From Pseudomonas fluorescens (lineage in GTDB: Bacteria > Pseudomonadota > Gammaproteobacteria > Pseudomonadales > Pseudomonadaceae), in contig NZ_CP015225.1 of assembly GCF_001623525.1 (NCBI RefSeq), positions 1,116,001-1,180,000 on the forward strand: DNA of 64,000 bases, written 5' to 3'. The notes below the pieces were generated by a model. The model was not told the origin of the DNA, did not search any database, and saw only the letters and a list, made by a program, of their open reading frames with translations. Position numbers and translations under genes: made by a program. Position 1 is the first letter of the stretch. Each line of letters opens with the position of its first letter. Positions 9,216 through 18,021 of this stretch are shown one piece after another.

Positions 9216-10017
9216 CGTCAGCACCTCGCGCAACGGGTGGGAGCAGTACGGCTTGCTCGAGGCCGGCACCGCGGGTGACCAGGTAGGCGATCGTGGTGTC
9301 TTCAGCGCTGCCGACAGGTCCGAGGAAAGCATGCTGGAAGGCCGCGGCGAACAGCTTGGCCTGAAGCCGACGCGGATCGAGTTGCACCGTTTCTGGACCA
9401 CGATTGCGCAACTTCACCGCCGACACCCAGTAATCACCGAGTCGCCAGGCAGCGATGGGCGTGCTGGACACGTTTTCGGTGGGCAGCAGAGTCGGCAGTT
9501 CGGTGTGCAGCTTGAGCGGGACGCGGCGTACACCGGGCAGGGACTCCACAGTGCGCAGAGGCGCGTACAGGCTTTGCGCGGCGTAGCGCGCCAAAGCGAC
9601 CGGGACCGGTGTATGTTCTGGAACAGGGACGGTGCTGGATTCAGCCTCGGTAGCCTGCACCTGAGCATTCTTGATAAGACGCACGGGCTCCAGCGGTTGA
9701 TCGCCAGGCGTGGCCGCGATGTCCAGGAGGATGATCTCCCCCGTCGTGACCGATTGCAGTTGCAGTCGGGTCGGGGCAATGGCTTCTGACGCGCGCAGGT
9801 ATAGCGTGCCGCCAGTTGATTGCACGCGCAGCTTGCCCGTCAGGGTTGAGGGCACACCGACGCGAACATCCTCATCAATAAAGACCACTCGTTCCTGATT
9901 GATTACCAGAGGGACCGCGAGAGGTAGGCGTTCCCAGCGCATCAGCTCGACGGCCTGTGCTGCTGCTCCCCATAACATCAGTGCAACGGTGAGTCCCAGG
10001 GTAGAACTCCGCTTCAT
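9205..10017 (-). CDS. Integrating conjugative element protein, PFL_4704 family (TraK/VirB9-like)
   Basis: 270 aa with a clear Sec signal peptide (MKRSSTLGLTVALMLWGAAAQA) followed by VELMRWERLPLAVPL. A mostly beta mature domain and position between PFL_4703- and PFL_4705-type genes identify TIGR03749. It is a periplasmic component of the mating pore, probably the equivalent of TraK/VirB9; that equivalence is inferred from order and topology. The start is the ATG whose first bases overlap the upstream gene's stop, so it is coupled to it. Confidence 0.88.
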   Translation of the reverse strand: MKRSSTLGLTVALMLWGAAAQAVELMRWERLPLAVPLVINQERVVFIDEDVRVGVPSTLTGKLRVQSTGGTLYLRASEAIAPTRLQLQSVTTGEIILLDIAATPGDQPLEPVRLIKNAQVQATEAESSTVPVPEHTPVPVALARYAAQSLYAPLRTVESLPGVRRVPLKLHTELPTLLPTENVSSTPIAAWRLGDYWVSAVKLRNRGPETVQLDPRRLQAKLFAAAFQHAFLGPVGSAEDTTIAYLVTRGAGLEQAVLLPPVARGADDEG

Positions 10018-10655
10018 GGCTCACCTCCGGGCAGCGAGATTTTTTGCGGAGTGCCCTGATAACAATCCAGTGCCAACCCCCACTTGTTGCGCTCGGGGTC
10101 CAGGTCAAAACGCACTACGCGCAATGGGTACCGCACCACCACCCGTTTCACCGGTTCGGCGGCGTAATACTCATCGGCGTTGAGGTCGAGCGTGACCAGC
10201 CAGCTGTCGCGGTCGAGTTGCTTGACCCTGAGCTCCGGATCCTCGCTGTAGCCTCGGCCCAGAATTTCGTAGACGCCACGCACCCGCTGCCGCAGTTCAC
10301 CGGCGGCCTTGCGGTACTCGTAGTCGCCGTCGAGAAAGGCCTTGCAGGCAGGTGTCAGGTAGGACTGCAAGCCATAGATGGCGCGACGATAATCCTGCTC
10401 GCCATCCGAGGGCCAGCGGTTGAGTTGGCCAAAGATGTACAAGGCAAAGGCATACACATTCTCTGAGGGAATATCCCACCATTTGCGAGTGCTGCCCGAG
10501 CGCAAATCCGGCGGTACATGCACGGTCAGATCGGTCGGTGCCGAGCGCCAGCCATACCAAAGTCCGGCACAGACTAGGGCGAGGATCACTACCGCCAGAC
10601 GCAGGCTGAAGATATGCGCCTGCTGGGCATCCACCTTGTTCCGAAAACGGCTCAT
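10014..10655 (-). CDS. Integrating conjugative element protein, PFL_4703 family (TraE/VirB5-8-like)
   Basis: 213 aa starting MSRFRNKVDAQQAHIFSLRL, followed by one transmembrane helix (LAVVILALVCAGLWYGW) and a periplasmic domain that contains DLRSGSTRKWWDIPSENVYAFA. This pattern of a short cytoplasmic tail, one anchor and a periplasmic domain is that of TraE/VirB8-type proteins and of TIGR03746. The start is preferred over an upstream frame because that extension lies within the TIGR03750 gene, which it overlaps by four bases (ATGA). Confidence 0.88.
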   Translation of the reverse strand: MSRFRNKVDAQQAHIFSLRLAVVILALVCAGLWYGWRSAPTDLTVHVPPDLRSGSTRKWWDIPSENVYAFALYIFGQLNRWPSDGEQDYRRAIYGLQSYLTPACKAFLDGDYEYRKAAGELRQRVRGVYEILGRGYSEDPELRVKQLDRDSWLVTLDLNADEYYAAEPVKRVVVRYPLRVVRFDLDPERNKWGLALDCYQGTPQKISLPGGEP

Positions 10656-11065
10656 GGCTGCCACCGGGACAGGGCAGGGCGCAGTCGACGCGAGCGGCGA
10701 ACCGTCCAGCCCCCAGAGTGGAGGATCAAACTGCCGCGACCCAGGCGCCAACGGCTGGCGAGTATCCATTCGAGCTTGCGGTACAACCAGGTCTCGGGCC
10801 GGGCCCGTTTGGCCCGACGCAGTAGCGTGCCACCGGCAAATAACACCACGGCCATGCCTGCGATCATGCTGGTCGGCGCTATGGCAATGGAAGCGGTGGC
10901 AATCGCTAGAGGAACGCCCGTCAGTAGGCCAATGACCGCACCGCTACCGAGCGCCACCCACATCTCATCATTGGTCAAACCGCGCAATACGGCAGGGTCA
11001 CGATTGAGTCGCTCCGGCAAAAAGACCAGGGTGCCGTCGGCAAGGCGTTCGATAGTGTCGTTCAT
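10652..11065 (-). CDS. Conjugative transfer region protein, TIGR03750 family (TraL-like)
   Basis: 137 aa. The N-terminus (NDTIERLADGTLVFLPERLN) and the DEMWVALGSGAVIGLLTG segment that follows are typical of this small inner-membrane family. Two adjacent hydrophobic segments (about residues 38-80) are followed by a basic tail. It probably matches TraL/VirB3, a partner of the pore ATPase; that role is inferred from size, topology and gene order. Confidence 0.87.
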   Translation of the reverse strand: MNDTIERLADGTLVFLPERLNRDPAVLRGLTNDEMWVALGSGAVIGLLTGVPLAIATASIAIAPTSMIAGMAVVLFAGGTLLRRAKRARPETWLYRKLEWILASRWRLGRGSLILHSGGWTVRRSRRLRPALSRWQP

Positions 11066-11072
11066 GTCGACC

Positions 11073-11444
11073 TCACAGAATCGCGGCAGCCTTGGTCAGG
11101 AACCAGATGATGATCACCACCAACAAGGCTCCGATACCGACCACTGCACCCAAGTCCTTCCAGGTCTTACGCTGGTTCTGCACGTCGGCATACACCGTCA
11201 GCGAGTGCCAGGCCACACCCAAGAAAGCGAGTAGGGCGATCAGCAGGCCGAGCAGGATGCCGCCGTCGTACGCATAGTTTTTGATCGTCTCGATCAACCC
11301 GGATCCTTCGCCGCGCGAAGGGGCTTCCATGGTGGGGAGCTCGGCAAAAGCCAGGCTTGGGCCGAGCACCAGCAGCAGACCGATCATGCGTTGGCTCGCA
11401 CGATCACGCAGGTTGTTTTTCAGGGGGACAAGGCACTTGAGCAT
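11073..11444 (-). CDS. Conjugative transfer region protein, TIGR03745 family (pilin-like)
   Basis: 123 aa from MLKCLVPLKNNLRDRASQ, supported by the SD AGGAG eight bases upstream; the longer open frame upstream overlaps another gene. A signal region ending near SLAFA precedes a mature segment with two membrane helices (GGILLGLLIALLAFLGVAW and AVVGIGALLVVIIIWFL). The size and two-helix layout resemble a VirB2/TraA-type pilin. TIGR03745 is recognised by order and sequence; the pilin role is inferred. Confidence 0.83.
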   Translation of the reverse strand: MLKCLVPLKNNLRDRASQRMIGLLLVLGPSLAFAELPTMEAPSRGEGSGLIETIKNYAYDGGILLGLLIALLAFLGVAWHSLTVYADVQNQRKTWKDLGAVVGIGALLVVIIIWFLTKAAAIL

Positions 11445-11461
11445 GACGGCAATCTCCTGGG

Positions 11462-11701
11462 TTAGGAAAGGGTGAAGAACATCAGGACCAACAATGCGAG
11501 CAGCGCGCGCGTGGCGCTGCCGCCAAACGCGCCGAAGCGCACACCGCCGGCGGCCCATCCCCGGTAAGCCGTACTCATCACCCAGGCACACCAAAGCAAA
11601 GCTAGGACGAGAACCAGGGACAGCCAGAGTGTCGAACTGCTCTGTGCCGAGAAGCCGGAGGCGTTTTGGAACGCTGAACTCTGAGCGTCAGTCATGCTCA
11701 T
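11462..11701 (-). CDS. Small ICE membrane protein, TIGR03758 family
   Basis: 79 aa, or 77 if the second methionine is used (MSMTDAQ). It has two hydrophobic helices, LWLSLVLVLALLWCAWVM and the C-terminal ALLALLVLMFFTL, separated by a short glycine-rich loop. Size, sequence type and location between the RAQPRD and TIGR03745 genes fit TIGR03758. Like its neighbour it could be a pilin-like subunit. The ATG overlaps the RAQPRD stop codon. Confidence 0.82.
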   Translation of the reverse strand: MSMTDAQSSAFQNASGFSAQSSSTLWLSLVLVLALLWCAWVMSTAYRGWAAGGVRFGAFGGSATRALLALLVLMFFTLS

Positions 11702-12033
11702 GGCGAGGACTCTGCGGATGAAGTGTCAAGGCGGTAATCGCCGACCAATTCAGTGGGGTCGCGGGGTTGAGCGCGAGAGGGCGACAGATAGCCCTGCACG
11801 CCCTGGCGAATACGTTGGATGTCCTGGATCATTTGGGGGTAGTCGAAGCGGTAGCGCTCATTCGGTTGAGCGTTGCTAGATCTCTCGGCTTGAGCGGTCA
11901 GGCGTTCGATAACGTCGAGCTGCTGCCGGACTAGACTAAGATGTGCCTGTTCATCAGCTGGTGCGGCATCACTGTTTAAATGGATAGTCGCTAGCATAAA
12001 CAGCAGCGAACAGCGGATCGGTGTCGTTGGCAT
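11698..12033 (-). CDS. RAQPRD-family ICE protein
   Basis: 111 aa. The family signature RAQPRD is directly visible near residue 89. The N-terminus (MPTTPIRCSLLFMLATIHLN) is a signal-like hydrophobic segment, so the protein is probably periplasmic; the mature part is helical. Family members occur in the T4SS operons of PFGI-1-type ICEs, with no known biochemical function. It is the first gene of the distal T4SS block; the + strand cargo begins about 160 bases upstream of it. Confidence 0.88.
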   Translation of the reverse strand: MPTTPIRCSLLFMLATIHLNSDAAPADEQAHLSLVRQQLDVIERLTAQAERSSNAQPNERYRFDYPQMIQDIQRIRQGVQGYLSPSRAQPRDPTELVGDYRLDTSSAESSP

Positions 12034-12190
12034 GATATTGGCTCTAGTAATACGTATCTAAAGAGTCTCACCAAACAAGCCCGGATTCAGTCGAAAATAT
12101 GGAATGCTACCAATCAGTTTTTCTGTATTTGGTGATATTGTGTTTGTGAATTTTTGATCGGTGGGGTTTAGCCTAATTGGGAGGGCGGTA

Positions 12191-12838
12191 GTGAATCGAA
12201 TAGCCGGTGTCACCGAAGAGTACTGGGGCGCTCTTAATGAGGATCATCGTTTTAAATGGAAGCTTTTTAATCGTGCTATTACCTTTGCTGGGGCGTTGAT
12301 CGTAACAAAGACCGGCTTAAATTATGCGGACTGGGTTTTGGCTGCTGTCGCGGCATTGCTGCCAATGCTCTTGATTGAAAGTCAACGCAGTTATAGGCGA
12401 TTTGGCTCTCGGCTGCGAAAGTAGATAATTCGAATTTTTATATCGCTAGGAACTTGGTGTTTAGTGGTTCTTGGGATGGCCTTCTTTATACAGGTGGGGC
12501 TAATTTCAACTGTGAATGTTTTTATTTCAATGGTTGGTTCTTCTCAAGCAGCAGTTGATAAAATTTCGCCTCTGGCACTGGTGTTGATATTTGCCGTTTG
12601 CGGAGTCGTCGCAATGGTTAGGGTTTTTAAAGAGCTAGGATTTTGGGAGCTGATTTATCACTTGCCACATCGGCAGCTGAAAAAGCTGCTGGTTTACAAG
12701 GTTTTTAAAGCGGACTGTTTTGCGTTGTTTGCATGGTTTGAGATAACGGTGATTTTGGTGGGTTTCTTATATGTAAATACGGCTGCTGAGATATTTAAGT
12801 TGTTCGTGGTAATGTTTGATGCCGCTGTGCGGCAGTAG
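12191..12838 (+). pseudogene. Multi-pass membrane protein gene interrupted by an in-frame TAG codon (ICE cargo)
   Basis: Two open segments (ending at 12424, and resuming from codon 12425 to 12838) are in the same frame and separated by one codon, TAG at 12422-12424; no other stop occurs between 12161 and 12838. The GTG at 12191 was chosen because GGGAGGG precedes it by six bases. The first part (NRIAGVTEEYWGALNEDHRF) has two predicted membrane helices; the second has about three more, including LALVLIFAVCGVVAMVRVF. A GTG at 12464 could start the second part alone. The region is AT-rich compared with the ICE backbone and on the opposite strand. Family not recognised. Whether it is one dead gene, two genes, or read through is open. 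Confidence 0.55.
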
Positions 12839-12929
12839 TGGGGATAAAAAATAGCCGTAAAGGTGTCTTGGGTATGAGGTTTTCTCATACTTTGCATGGT
12901 TCAACTCATACTCTAAGGGGAGCGGGTAA

Positions 12930-13985
12930 ATGACTCTAAAGTCGGGTTATATGAGGGATGGCGACAAAAAATATAAAGAAGACCGGTTTTTAAAAGCGGT
13001 GCCTTCTGCCGAGCGCATAAATGAGGTTTTCTATGCCCATAATTTGACCGGCGCTAGGCTTGAACTCGTTAGGCAGGTATGTATTGATTTTGAGAAGGAA
13101 TTGTCCTATCTGAATGAGCAGCTTGCAATTCATCGGCTAGACCCCGCTGGTTGGTCATTGGTTTACAGGTTCCTGAGTCAGGATAATTTCTACGCCGAAG
13201 TCGGTAAGTCTGCGTATGTCCCCAAGAACTATGAAATCCGAATATCTTTAGGGGTGCCAGCGACTGTTCTGTCCGTGGCTATAGAGTTAATATCTCTACA
13301 GGTTGACAGTCAATCAAGTAATCTTGGATGTCAATATGATGGTTCGAGTTGCTCTGTTGAAAGTTTTTTTCCGGGTGTGACTTCCGTTTCTGAAGTCGAC
13401 GGGGCTGCTACCAATTTAGCTTTGGATGTATGCTTGTTGCTATACTTCCATGAAGTGTCGCACATGGTTTTTGGGCATTGTGACTATTGTCCTAGAAATT
13501 CCAAGGAAGTGCGTGCGCTTGAATTTGATGCGGACTTTAATGCGGGATCTATTTTCGGCTCTTGGGTTATGGGCTTGCCTAGTGCAATTAGAAGGCCGTC
13601 TAGCTCCAGAGAGTTGGTTGAGCGATTAATTCGTGCGGCATTTGTTTTGGGTGTTATTTTTAAGGCGGTTTCTCGGGAGTCTGAAAATTATCATTATCCA
13701 AGTGTTAGGGTCGCAAGCTTTATGTCTGGCGGTGTGTTTTCGATGACAAAAAATGGACATGCTCCAGAGTTTAGTGACGATGGTGAGGGCGATAAGTATT
13801 GGGAGCGGATTGTGCGTGATGTGCAAGCGCCTTTGTTGGATGCGTTGAGGCGCTCTTCTCTTTCGCGTTTTTCAGGGACTGAAATTGAAATTCAGCGAGA
13901 CTGGGATGAGTTGAATTCGGTTACGTACAAAGTGCGTAATGAACTCAAAGATGGTCCTTTGGCTACGCTCAGAGTAACTCCGTAA
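12930..13985 (+). CDS. Putative zinc metallopeptidase (HEXXH gluzincin type), ICE cargo
   Basis: 351 aa. The motif HEVSH at residues 174-178 is followed by a third histidine in the context MVFGH and by ALEFDAD (Glu198, Asp200, Asp202), the pattern of gluzincin peptidases in which a downstream Glu completes the zinc site. The layout HExxHxxxGH...ExxAD recalls the U49/Lit-type and M48-like peptidases; I do not recognise the exact family. No signal peptide is visible, so it is probably cytoplasmic. SD AAGGGGAG lies upstream of the ATG. It follows the TAG-interrupted membrane gene on the same strand, and both are AT-rich and inserted between two conserved conjugation genes, a typical place for accessory or defence cargo. 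Confidence 0.65.
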   Translation: MTLKSGYMRDGDKKYKEDRFLKAVPSAERINEVFYAHNLTGARLELVRQVCIDFEKELSYLNEQLAIHRLDPAGWSLVYRFLSQDNFYAEVGKSAYVPKNYEIRISLGVPATVLSVAIELISLQVDSQSSNLGCQYDGSSCSVESFFPGVTSVSEVDGAATNLALDVCLLLYFHEVSHMVFGHCDYCPRNSKEVRALEFDADFNAGSIFGSWVMGLPSAIRRPSSSRELVERLIRAAFVLGVIFKAVSRESENYHYPSVRVASFMSGGVFSMTKNGHAPEFSDDGEGDKYWERIVRDVQAPLLDALRRSSLSRFSGTEIEIQRDWDELNSVTYKVRNELKDGPLATLRVTP

Positions 13986-14026
13986 CAGGGGGGCGTTACG
14001 TGTGAAACGCGCCACTTAAGGTGGCG

Positions 14027-14761
14027 CTATAGGTGTTTTTTGAAGGTCGCCGCCGTGATTGTCGTTATTACGCAAAGCATCGCAGCGCAAGGTAGAAAAA
14101 AGGCAATCGGGTTGATCGAAAAGGGCAAAGATAGGTAAACGATCCAAGGCATAACCAATATCGGTATCAGAGCACGTTTGGCGCGGTGATAAACGAAGCT
14201 ACTTTCTCGGCCAGCTCCAAATTTGCGTAGGTCGCGGCGCATCAAACCATCGACAAAACCAGTGAACATACTCAGCAAAAACAGCGGCAAGGCTAGGACC
14301 AGAATTATCAGCCGCACCACAAAGGTGAAGGTAACGTAGACTGCGGCCAGTACGAAATTTTCGATGCTCACGTAGAGCTGGTTGGTCCAGCTCCAGAAGC
14401 CGTTGCCTTGGCTCGACACTCGCGCCTGCCGGGCAAAATCCACAAATCCAGTCTTGACCAGCAGCCACTGATTTAGAAAATCCAGCCACTGGACAATCGC
14501 CTGTCCGGGTCGCTGGATGAGAAGTGAATATTTGAATTGCTCGCTGAGCCAGCTCAATTCGCTATTCAGCATGGCCTGACTATGTCGCCAGCCTTGATCA
14601 CCCCAGAACAAGAGTAGACCAGTCCACTCGATCAGGATTGAGAACAACAATGAGGCAATGAGCATTCCGATGAGGCGCAGGACCAGGCCGATCACGGAGA
14701 TGATCAACCCCGGACGCTGGATCGGTTGTGGCGGTGTGTTCTGGACGGAAGTCGCCATCAT
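14027..14761 (-). CDS. ICE membrane protein, PFL_4697 family (TIGR03747)
   Basis: 244 aa. Starts MMATSVQ (two consecutive ATGs; either may be used). Several membrane helices are visible: LIISVIGLVLRLIGMLIASLL near the N-terminus, VLAAVYVTFTFVVRLIILVLALPLFLLSM centrally and a C-terminal pair. The conserved DGLMRRDLRKFGAGRESSF stretch follows the central helices. Always found next to traD in PFGI-1-type elements. Function in transfer is unknown; the traD-adjacent position suggests a role with the coupling protein. Confidence 0.87.
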   Translation of the reverse strand: MMATSVQNTPPQPIQRPGLIISVIGLVLRLIGMLIASLLFSILIEWTGLLLFWGDQGWRHSQAMLNSELSWLSEQFKYSLLIQRPGQAIVQWLDFLNQWLLVKTGFVDFARQARVSSQGNGFWSWTNQLYVSIENFVLAAVYVTFTFVVRLIILVLALPLFLLSMFTGFVDGLMRRDLRKFGAGRESSFVYHRAKRALIPILVMPWIVYLSLPFSINPIAFFLPCAAMLCVITTITAATFKKHL

Positions 14762-14843
14762 TCACTCCGTTGTGCTCTGCAGTGTTGATATCGTCACGAC
14801 GTCTGATGGATAGTTTTCCGCTGAAACCTGTGGCGGGGCCGGG

Positions 14844-16964
14844 CTACCCCACCTGATCCAAATCGAAGTTGGTAGTTGGACCGCCACCACTGGCGCTCCA
14901 CCACTGCCCCGCTTGCGCGTTGTAGGCCGCCCGCATCCGTTGAGTGAGTTCCTGCAGGTCTTTGGGCATGGCGTCGTCGTTGGAGGGTTTTGGCAACGGC
15001 ATGCGGACTTTCCAGAGCTGGCCACCGGCCTGGAAGGAAAACATTTGTCCCTTGGGCAAACTGATGATGTGCGCAGGCTCGATCAGCGGCACGCTGGTGC
15101 TGCTGACACGGTCCTGTGAGGACGAGGTGAAGTCCGTATTGGCCTCAGGATCGGAGGTGTCGGTGGCGCCCGACACGAGGGTTTTGGTCAGCACGTTAAC
15201 CTTGGGCAACTGCTGGGTGAGCAGTTCAGCGGTGGCGGTTTCGCGCACGCGGAGCATTTGCAGGGTGTTGAAATTACCAATGACTTGGCCGGCCTTGGCG
15301 CGGTTACCTATGCGCGCTTCGATATCGCTGAGGGTCTGGGTGTAGGCCGTCACCTGGATGCCGGCACCGCCACCCTTATTGATCAGTGGGATGAACTCAT
15401 CGCCCATCAACTCGTTGAACTCGTCAGCGTGCAGGTTGATGGGTAGCTTGGCGCTGCTGTTGTTGCCCGATTGGGGCAGGCCATGGTCAATGCCGTGTTT
15501 GTAGATGTGTCCGGCGACCGAGACTAAATCAGCGAACATGGAGTTGCCTACGGCAGCAGCGACCTCAGCATCGGTCAGCGCATCCAGACCGACGTAGACG
15601 ATGCCGCGTTTTCGGATGATCTGCATCCAGTCGAAGATCGGCCGCGGGTCATCCAGGTCGGTGTAGTTGGGCGCGAGTAGTTGGGCGGTCTTGCCGGAGG
15701 TGAGTTTCTCCAGCAGCGGCAGTAGCGAGGCAACGATCTTGTCGAAGTAAGTACGGTCGTAGCGCACTGCCGAACGCAGTCCGTCCATTACCGGATCAAA
15801 TACCCGTTTGGCCGCCAGGTACTGCTCGATGGCCACCACGCGCTTTTCGCGTCCCACCATATGCCGGGGAATGTTCTTCTCGGTGAGCTTGCTTTCGAGC
15901 TGGACGATCACTTCCCACGCCTTCGGGTCGGTCTTGGCGAAAAACTGCTGGGCGTATTCGATGAACAGCGCGTCGATGTTGACGACATGTCGCTGGATCT
16001 GCAGGTAGTCCGGACGCCGACCCAACTCGATCAAGGCGCGGGCGATGATATTGACGAAACGCCAGGCGAACTCACGAAAGGCTGCGGAGTTGCCTTCACC
16101 ACTGAGTTGCCCAGCAATACGTGATGCCACTTCCGAAATGCGTCCGAAACGCCCCACGGCGTTGTAACGCGCGGAGATCTCTGGCCAGCCTAGATGGAAA
16201 ACATAGAATTCCTTTTCCCGACCGGCGCGTTTGGCTTCGACGTACATGCGTTTGAGCAGGTCGGCATCACCCTTCGGATCGAAAACGATGACCACCTCAT
16301 GTTCGACGCGGTGAATGTCCTGGGTGATGTACACCTCGGCGAGTCGCGTCTTGCCAACACGGGTCGTGCCGAGCACCAAGGTGTGTCCGACCCGTTCGCC
16401 CAACGGCAGACTAACTTCCGTTTCATTGGGCTCGACCCCATGCAACAGCGGCGAGCCACCTACCGGGGGCAAAGGGCGCAACGGATTGAAGGCACTGTCC
16501 CAAGCCGTGACTCGGGCCAATGTCGAGAGCGGAAACGGTGCATGTTCCAGGCGTCGTTCGAGTTCACGGGCCAGGCTATAGCTGGTCGGTTGGTCGACAT
16601 AGTGGGCGACCGCCGGATCCTGGGCCTCGACCAAGCGCTGGGTGTGCAGGCGGGTCCAGCGAAAGCCGAGGCCCATAAACAAACGCGTACGGCTGACCGG
16701 AATCTGCTTGCTGGTCAGTTCGTAGCGGGGCAGCCGCCGGATATTGCGCCGATAGCGCAGCACCTCCCAGGCTTGTCGCAGACGGATAAGGCCGAACAGG
16801 GTATAGGCCAGCGCCGCAGCCAGGCCGATCTCGGGTGAGAGGGCCACAGCCCAGGGCGAGTACACGCACAACACCGCGACGGCGATGCAGATCGCTACGG
16901 TGTACAGTTCCACTGCTGGCCGGAGCTTGGACTCCATCGCATGCTCGGCCATGACCTGACTCAC
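14844..16964 (-). CDS. traD: Conjugative coupling factor TraD, SXT/TOL subfamily
   Basis: 706-aa type IV coupling protein that would link the relaxosome to the mating pore. Two N-terminal membrane helices (AICIAVAVLCVYSPWAVAL and the following segment) precede a cytoplasmic ATPase domain. Walker A GTTRVGKT is near residue 197, with VIVFDPKGDAD shortly after it, and the later segment LHADEFNELMGDEF holds the Walker B acidic residues. It overlaps the PFL_4695-type gene by four bases. The cognate relaxase gene is not in the window, so this coupling protein may have no partner locally. Confidence 0.92.
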   Translation of the reverse strand: MSQVMAEHAMESKLRPAVELYTVAICIAVAVLCVYSPWAVALSPEIGLAAALAYTLFGLIRLRQAWEVLRYRRNIRRLPRYELTSKQIPVSRTRLFMGLGFRWTRLHTQRLVEAQDPAVAHYVDQPTSYSLARELERRLEHAPFPLSTLARVTAWDSAFNPLRPLPPVGGSPLLHGVEPNETEVSLPLGERVGHTLVLGTTRVGKTRLAEVYITQDIHRVEHEVVIVFDPKGDADLLKRMYVEAKRAGREKEFYVFHLGWPEISARYNAVGRFGRISEVASRIAGQLSGEGNSAAFREFAWRFVNIIARALIELGRRPDYLQIQRHVVNIDALFIEYAQQFFAKTDPKAWEVIVQLESKLTEKNIPRHMVGREKRVVAIEQYLAAKRVFDPVMDGLRSAVRYDRTYFDKIVASLLPLLEKLTSGKTAQLLAPNYTDLDDPRPIFDWMQIIRKRGIVYVGLDALTDAEVAAAVGNSMFADLVSVAGHIYKHGIDHGLPQSGNNSSAKLPINLHADEFNELMGDEFIPLINKGGGAGIQVTAYTQTLSDIEARIGNRAKAGQVIGNFNTLQMLRVRETATAELLTQQLPKVNVLTKTLVSGATDTSDPEANTDFTSSSQDRVSSTSVPLIEPAHIISLPKGQMFSFQAGGQLWKVRMPLPKPSNDDAMPKDLQELTQRMRAAYNAQAGQWWSASGGGPTTNFDLDQVG

Positions 16965-17476
16965 TGTTCCAATGAGGTGGCGGTGATCAGGACGGGGTAG
17001 TGCTCAATCTGCAGGCGGGTGGCGATGTCGTTGCCGTTGACCGGCAGGATGGTGATGTCCGGAGCGGCTGCTCGAATTCGGGCCAAAGCTTCGGTATCGG
17101 TTACTTCAACCGCTAGACCGGCCGCGCCCATTTCCTGCAGTCCAGTCGCGCGTTGACGCAACCAAACCAGTGACTGGGGATCCTCACCTACCAGGAAAAA
17201 TGGCCGTAAGCCCGGCATGTCCAGGGCGCGAGACGTGATTTGACCGGGGCTCAAGTGAGAGCTGCGGACGGGTAGTATCCAGGCTTCATCGGCAAACGTG
17301 GACAGGTCCGCATGCATGGTCCGATTCGGCTGGATCTCGTTGTTTATTGGCGGCCTGGTGACCTGAAAATGGAGGAGGGTGAAGTCGCTAGGCTGATCCC
17401 CGGCTACGGTCAGTTCCGGCTGGGCGAAAGGAGCCAAGAGCAGGATGAAATAGCAGATAAGGAGTATTCGCTTCAT
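16961..17476 (-). CDS. Integrating conjugative element protein, PFL_4695 family (TIGR03765)
   Basis: 171 aa from MKRILLICYFILLLAPFAQP, a signal peptide; the longer upstream frame overlaps the transglycosylase gene and was discarded. The mature part contains PGQITSRALDMPGLRPFFLVG, then QSLVWLRQRA and the C-terminal EHYPVLITATSLEQ, characteristic of this family. It is probably periplasmic. Position between transglycosylase and traD is canonical. Biochemical role unknown. The ATG overlaps the stop of the upstream gene (ATGA). Confidence 0.87.
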   Translation of the reverse strand: MKRILLICYFILLLAPFAQPELTVAGDQPSDFTLLHFQVTRPPINNEIQPNRTMHADLSTFADEAWILPVRSSHLSPGQITSRALDMPGLRPFFLVGEDPQSLVWLRQRATGLQEMGAAGLAVEVTDTEALARIRAAAPDITILPVNGNDIATRLQIEHYPVLITATSLEQ

Positions 17477-18021
17477 TGTGGTGTGCCCTGTTTGAAGGAA
17501 ACCTGCAATCGTTCGAGTTGTCGGGAAAAGCCGGCGCGGTAACGCGTGGCCGGCGTTCCTCCTGCCGGGCGGTGATATCGGCCGGCAGCTGACACCCAAT
17601 CACCGGTAGCGGCGTGATGCTCCTGCAACAGCGCGGCAGTCACGGCGAGATTTCGGTAGGGATCGAGGGCTTCGCAAGGGCTGGGGAAACGTTGTCCGTG
17701 GTAACCCAGGTTGGTTTGTCCAAGACCGACATCAACTCGCTTGGCGTCATGCCGGGCGAGTGCTTGAAGCAAGGCTTGACAGGCGGCCGCTCGGGTGGTG
17801 AATCGGTAAGGTATTCCTGCGATGTTCAGGGTCCAGGGCCAGGGCAGCAGCCGACCACGGACTCGGATACCACTCTCCTGCAGGGCAATCGCGAACAGCA
17901 CCGTTGAGGGGATGCTGGCGTCATGCGCCGCTAGTTGATAGGCAGGCGGCGGAAGTTCGTCAGCCTGGGCTGCGAGCATCGTCAGCATGAGCGCAAGTCC
18001 ACTCAGTCTAGGCGTTGCCAT
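17473..18021 (-). CDS. T4SS-associated lytic transglycosylase (SLT domain)
   Basis: 182 aa with a short signal (MATPRLSGLALMLTMLAAQA). The motif FAIALQESGIR places the catalytic glutamate of the SLT fold, followed by the GLGQTNLGYHG segment equivalent to the usual GLMQ motif. Such enzymes cut peptidoglycan locally so the conjugation apparatus can cross the wall (VirB1 role). It overlaps the PFL_4693-type gene upstream by 19 bases and the PFL_4695-type gene downstream by 4, so the genes are tightly coupled. Confidence 0.88.
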   Translation of the reverse strand: MATPRLSGLALMLTMLAAQADELPPPAYQLAAHDASIPSTVLFAIALQESGIRVRGRLLPWPWTLNIAGIPYRFTTRAAACQALLQALARHDAKRVDVGLGQTNLGYHGQRFPSPCEALDPYRNLAVTAALLQEHHAATGDWVSAAGRYHRPAGGTPATRYRAGFSRQLERLQVSFKQGTPQ

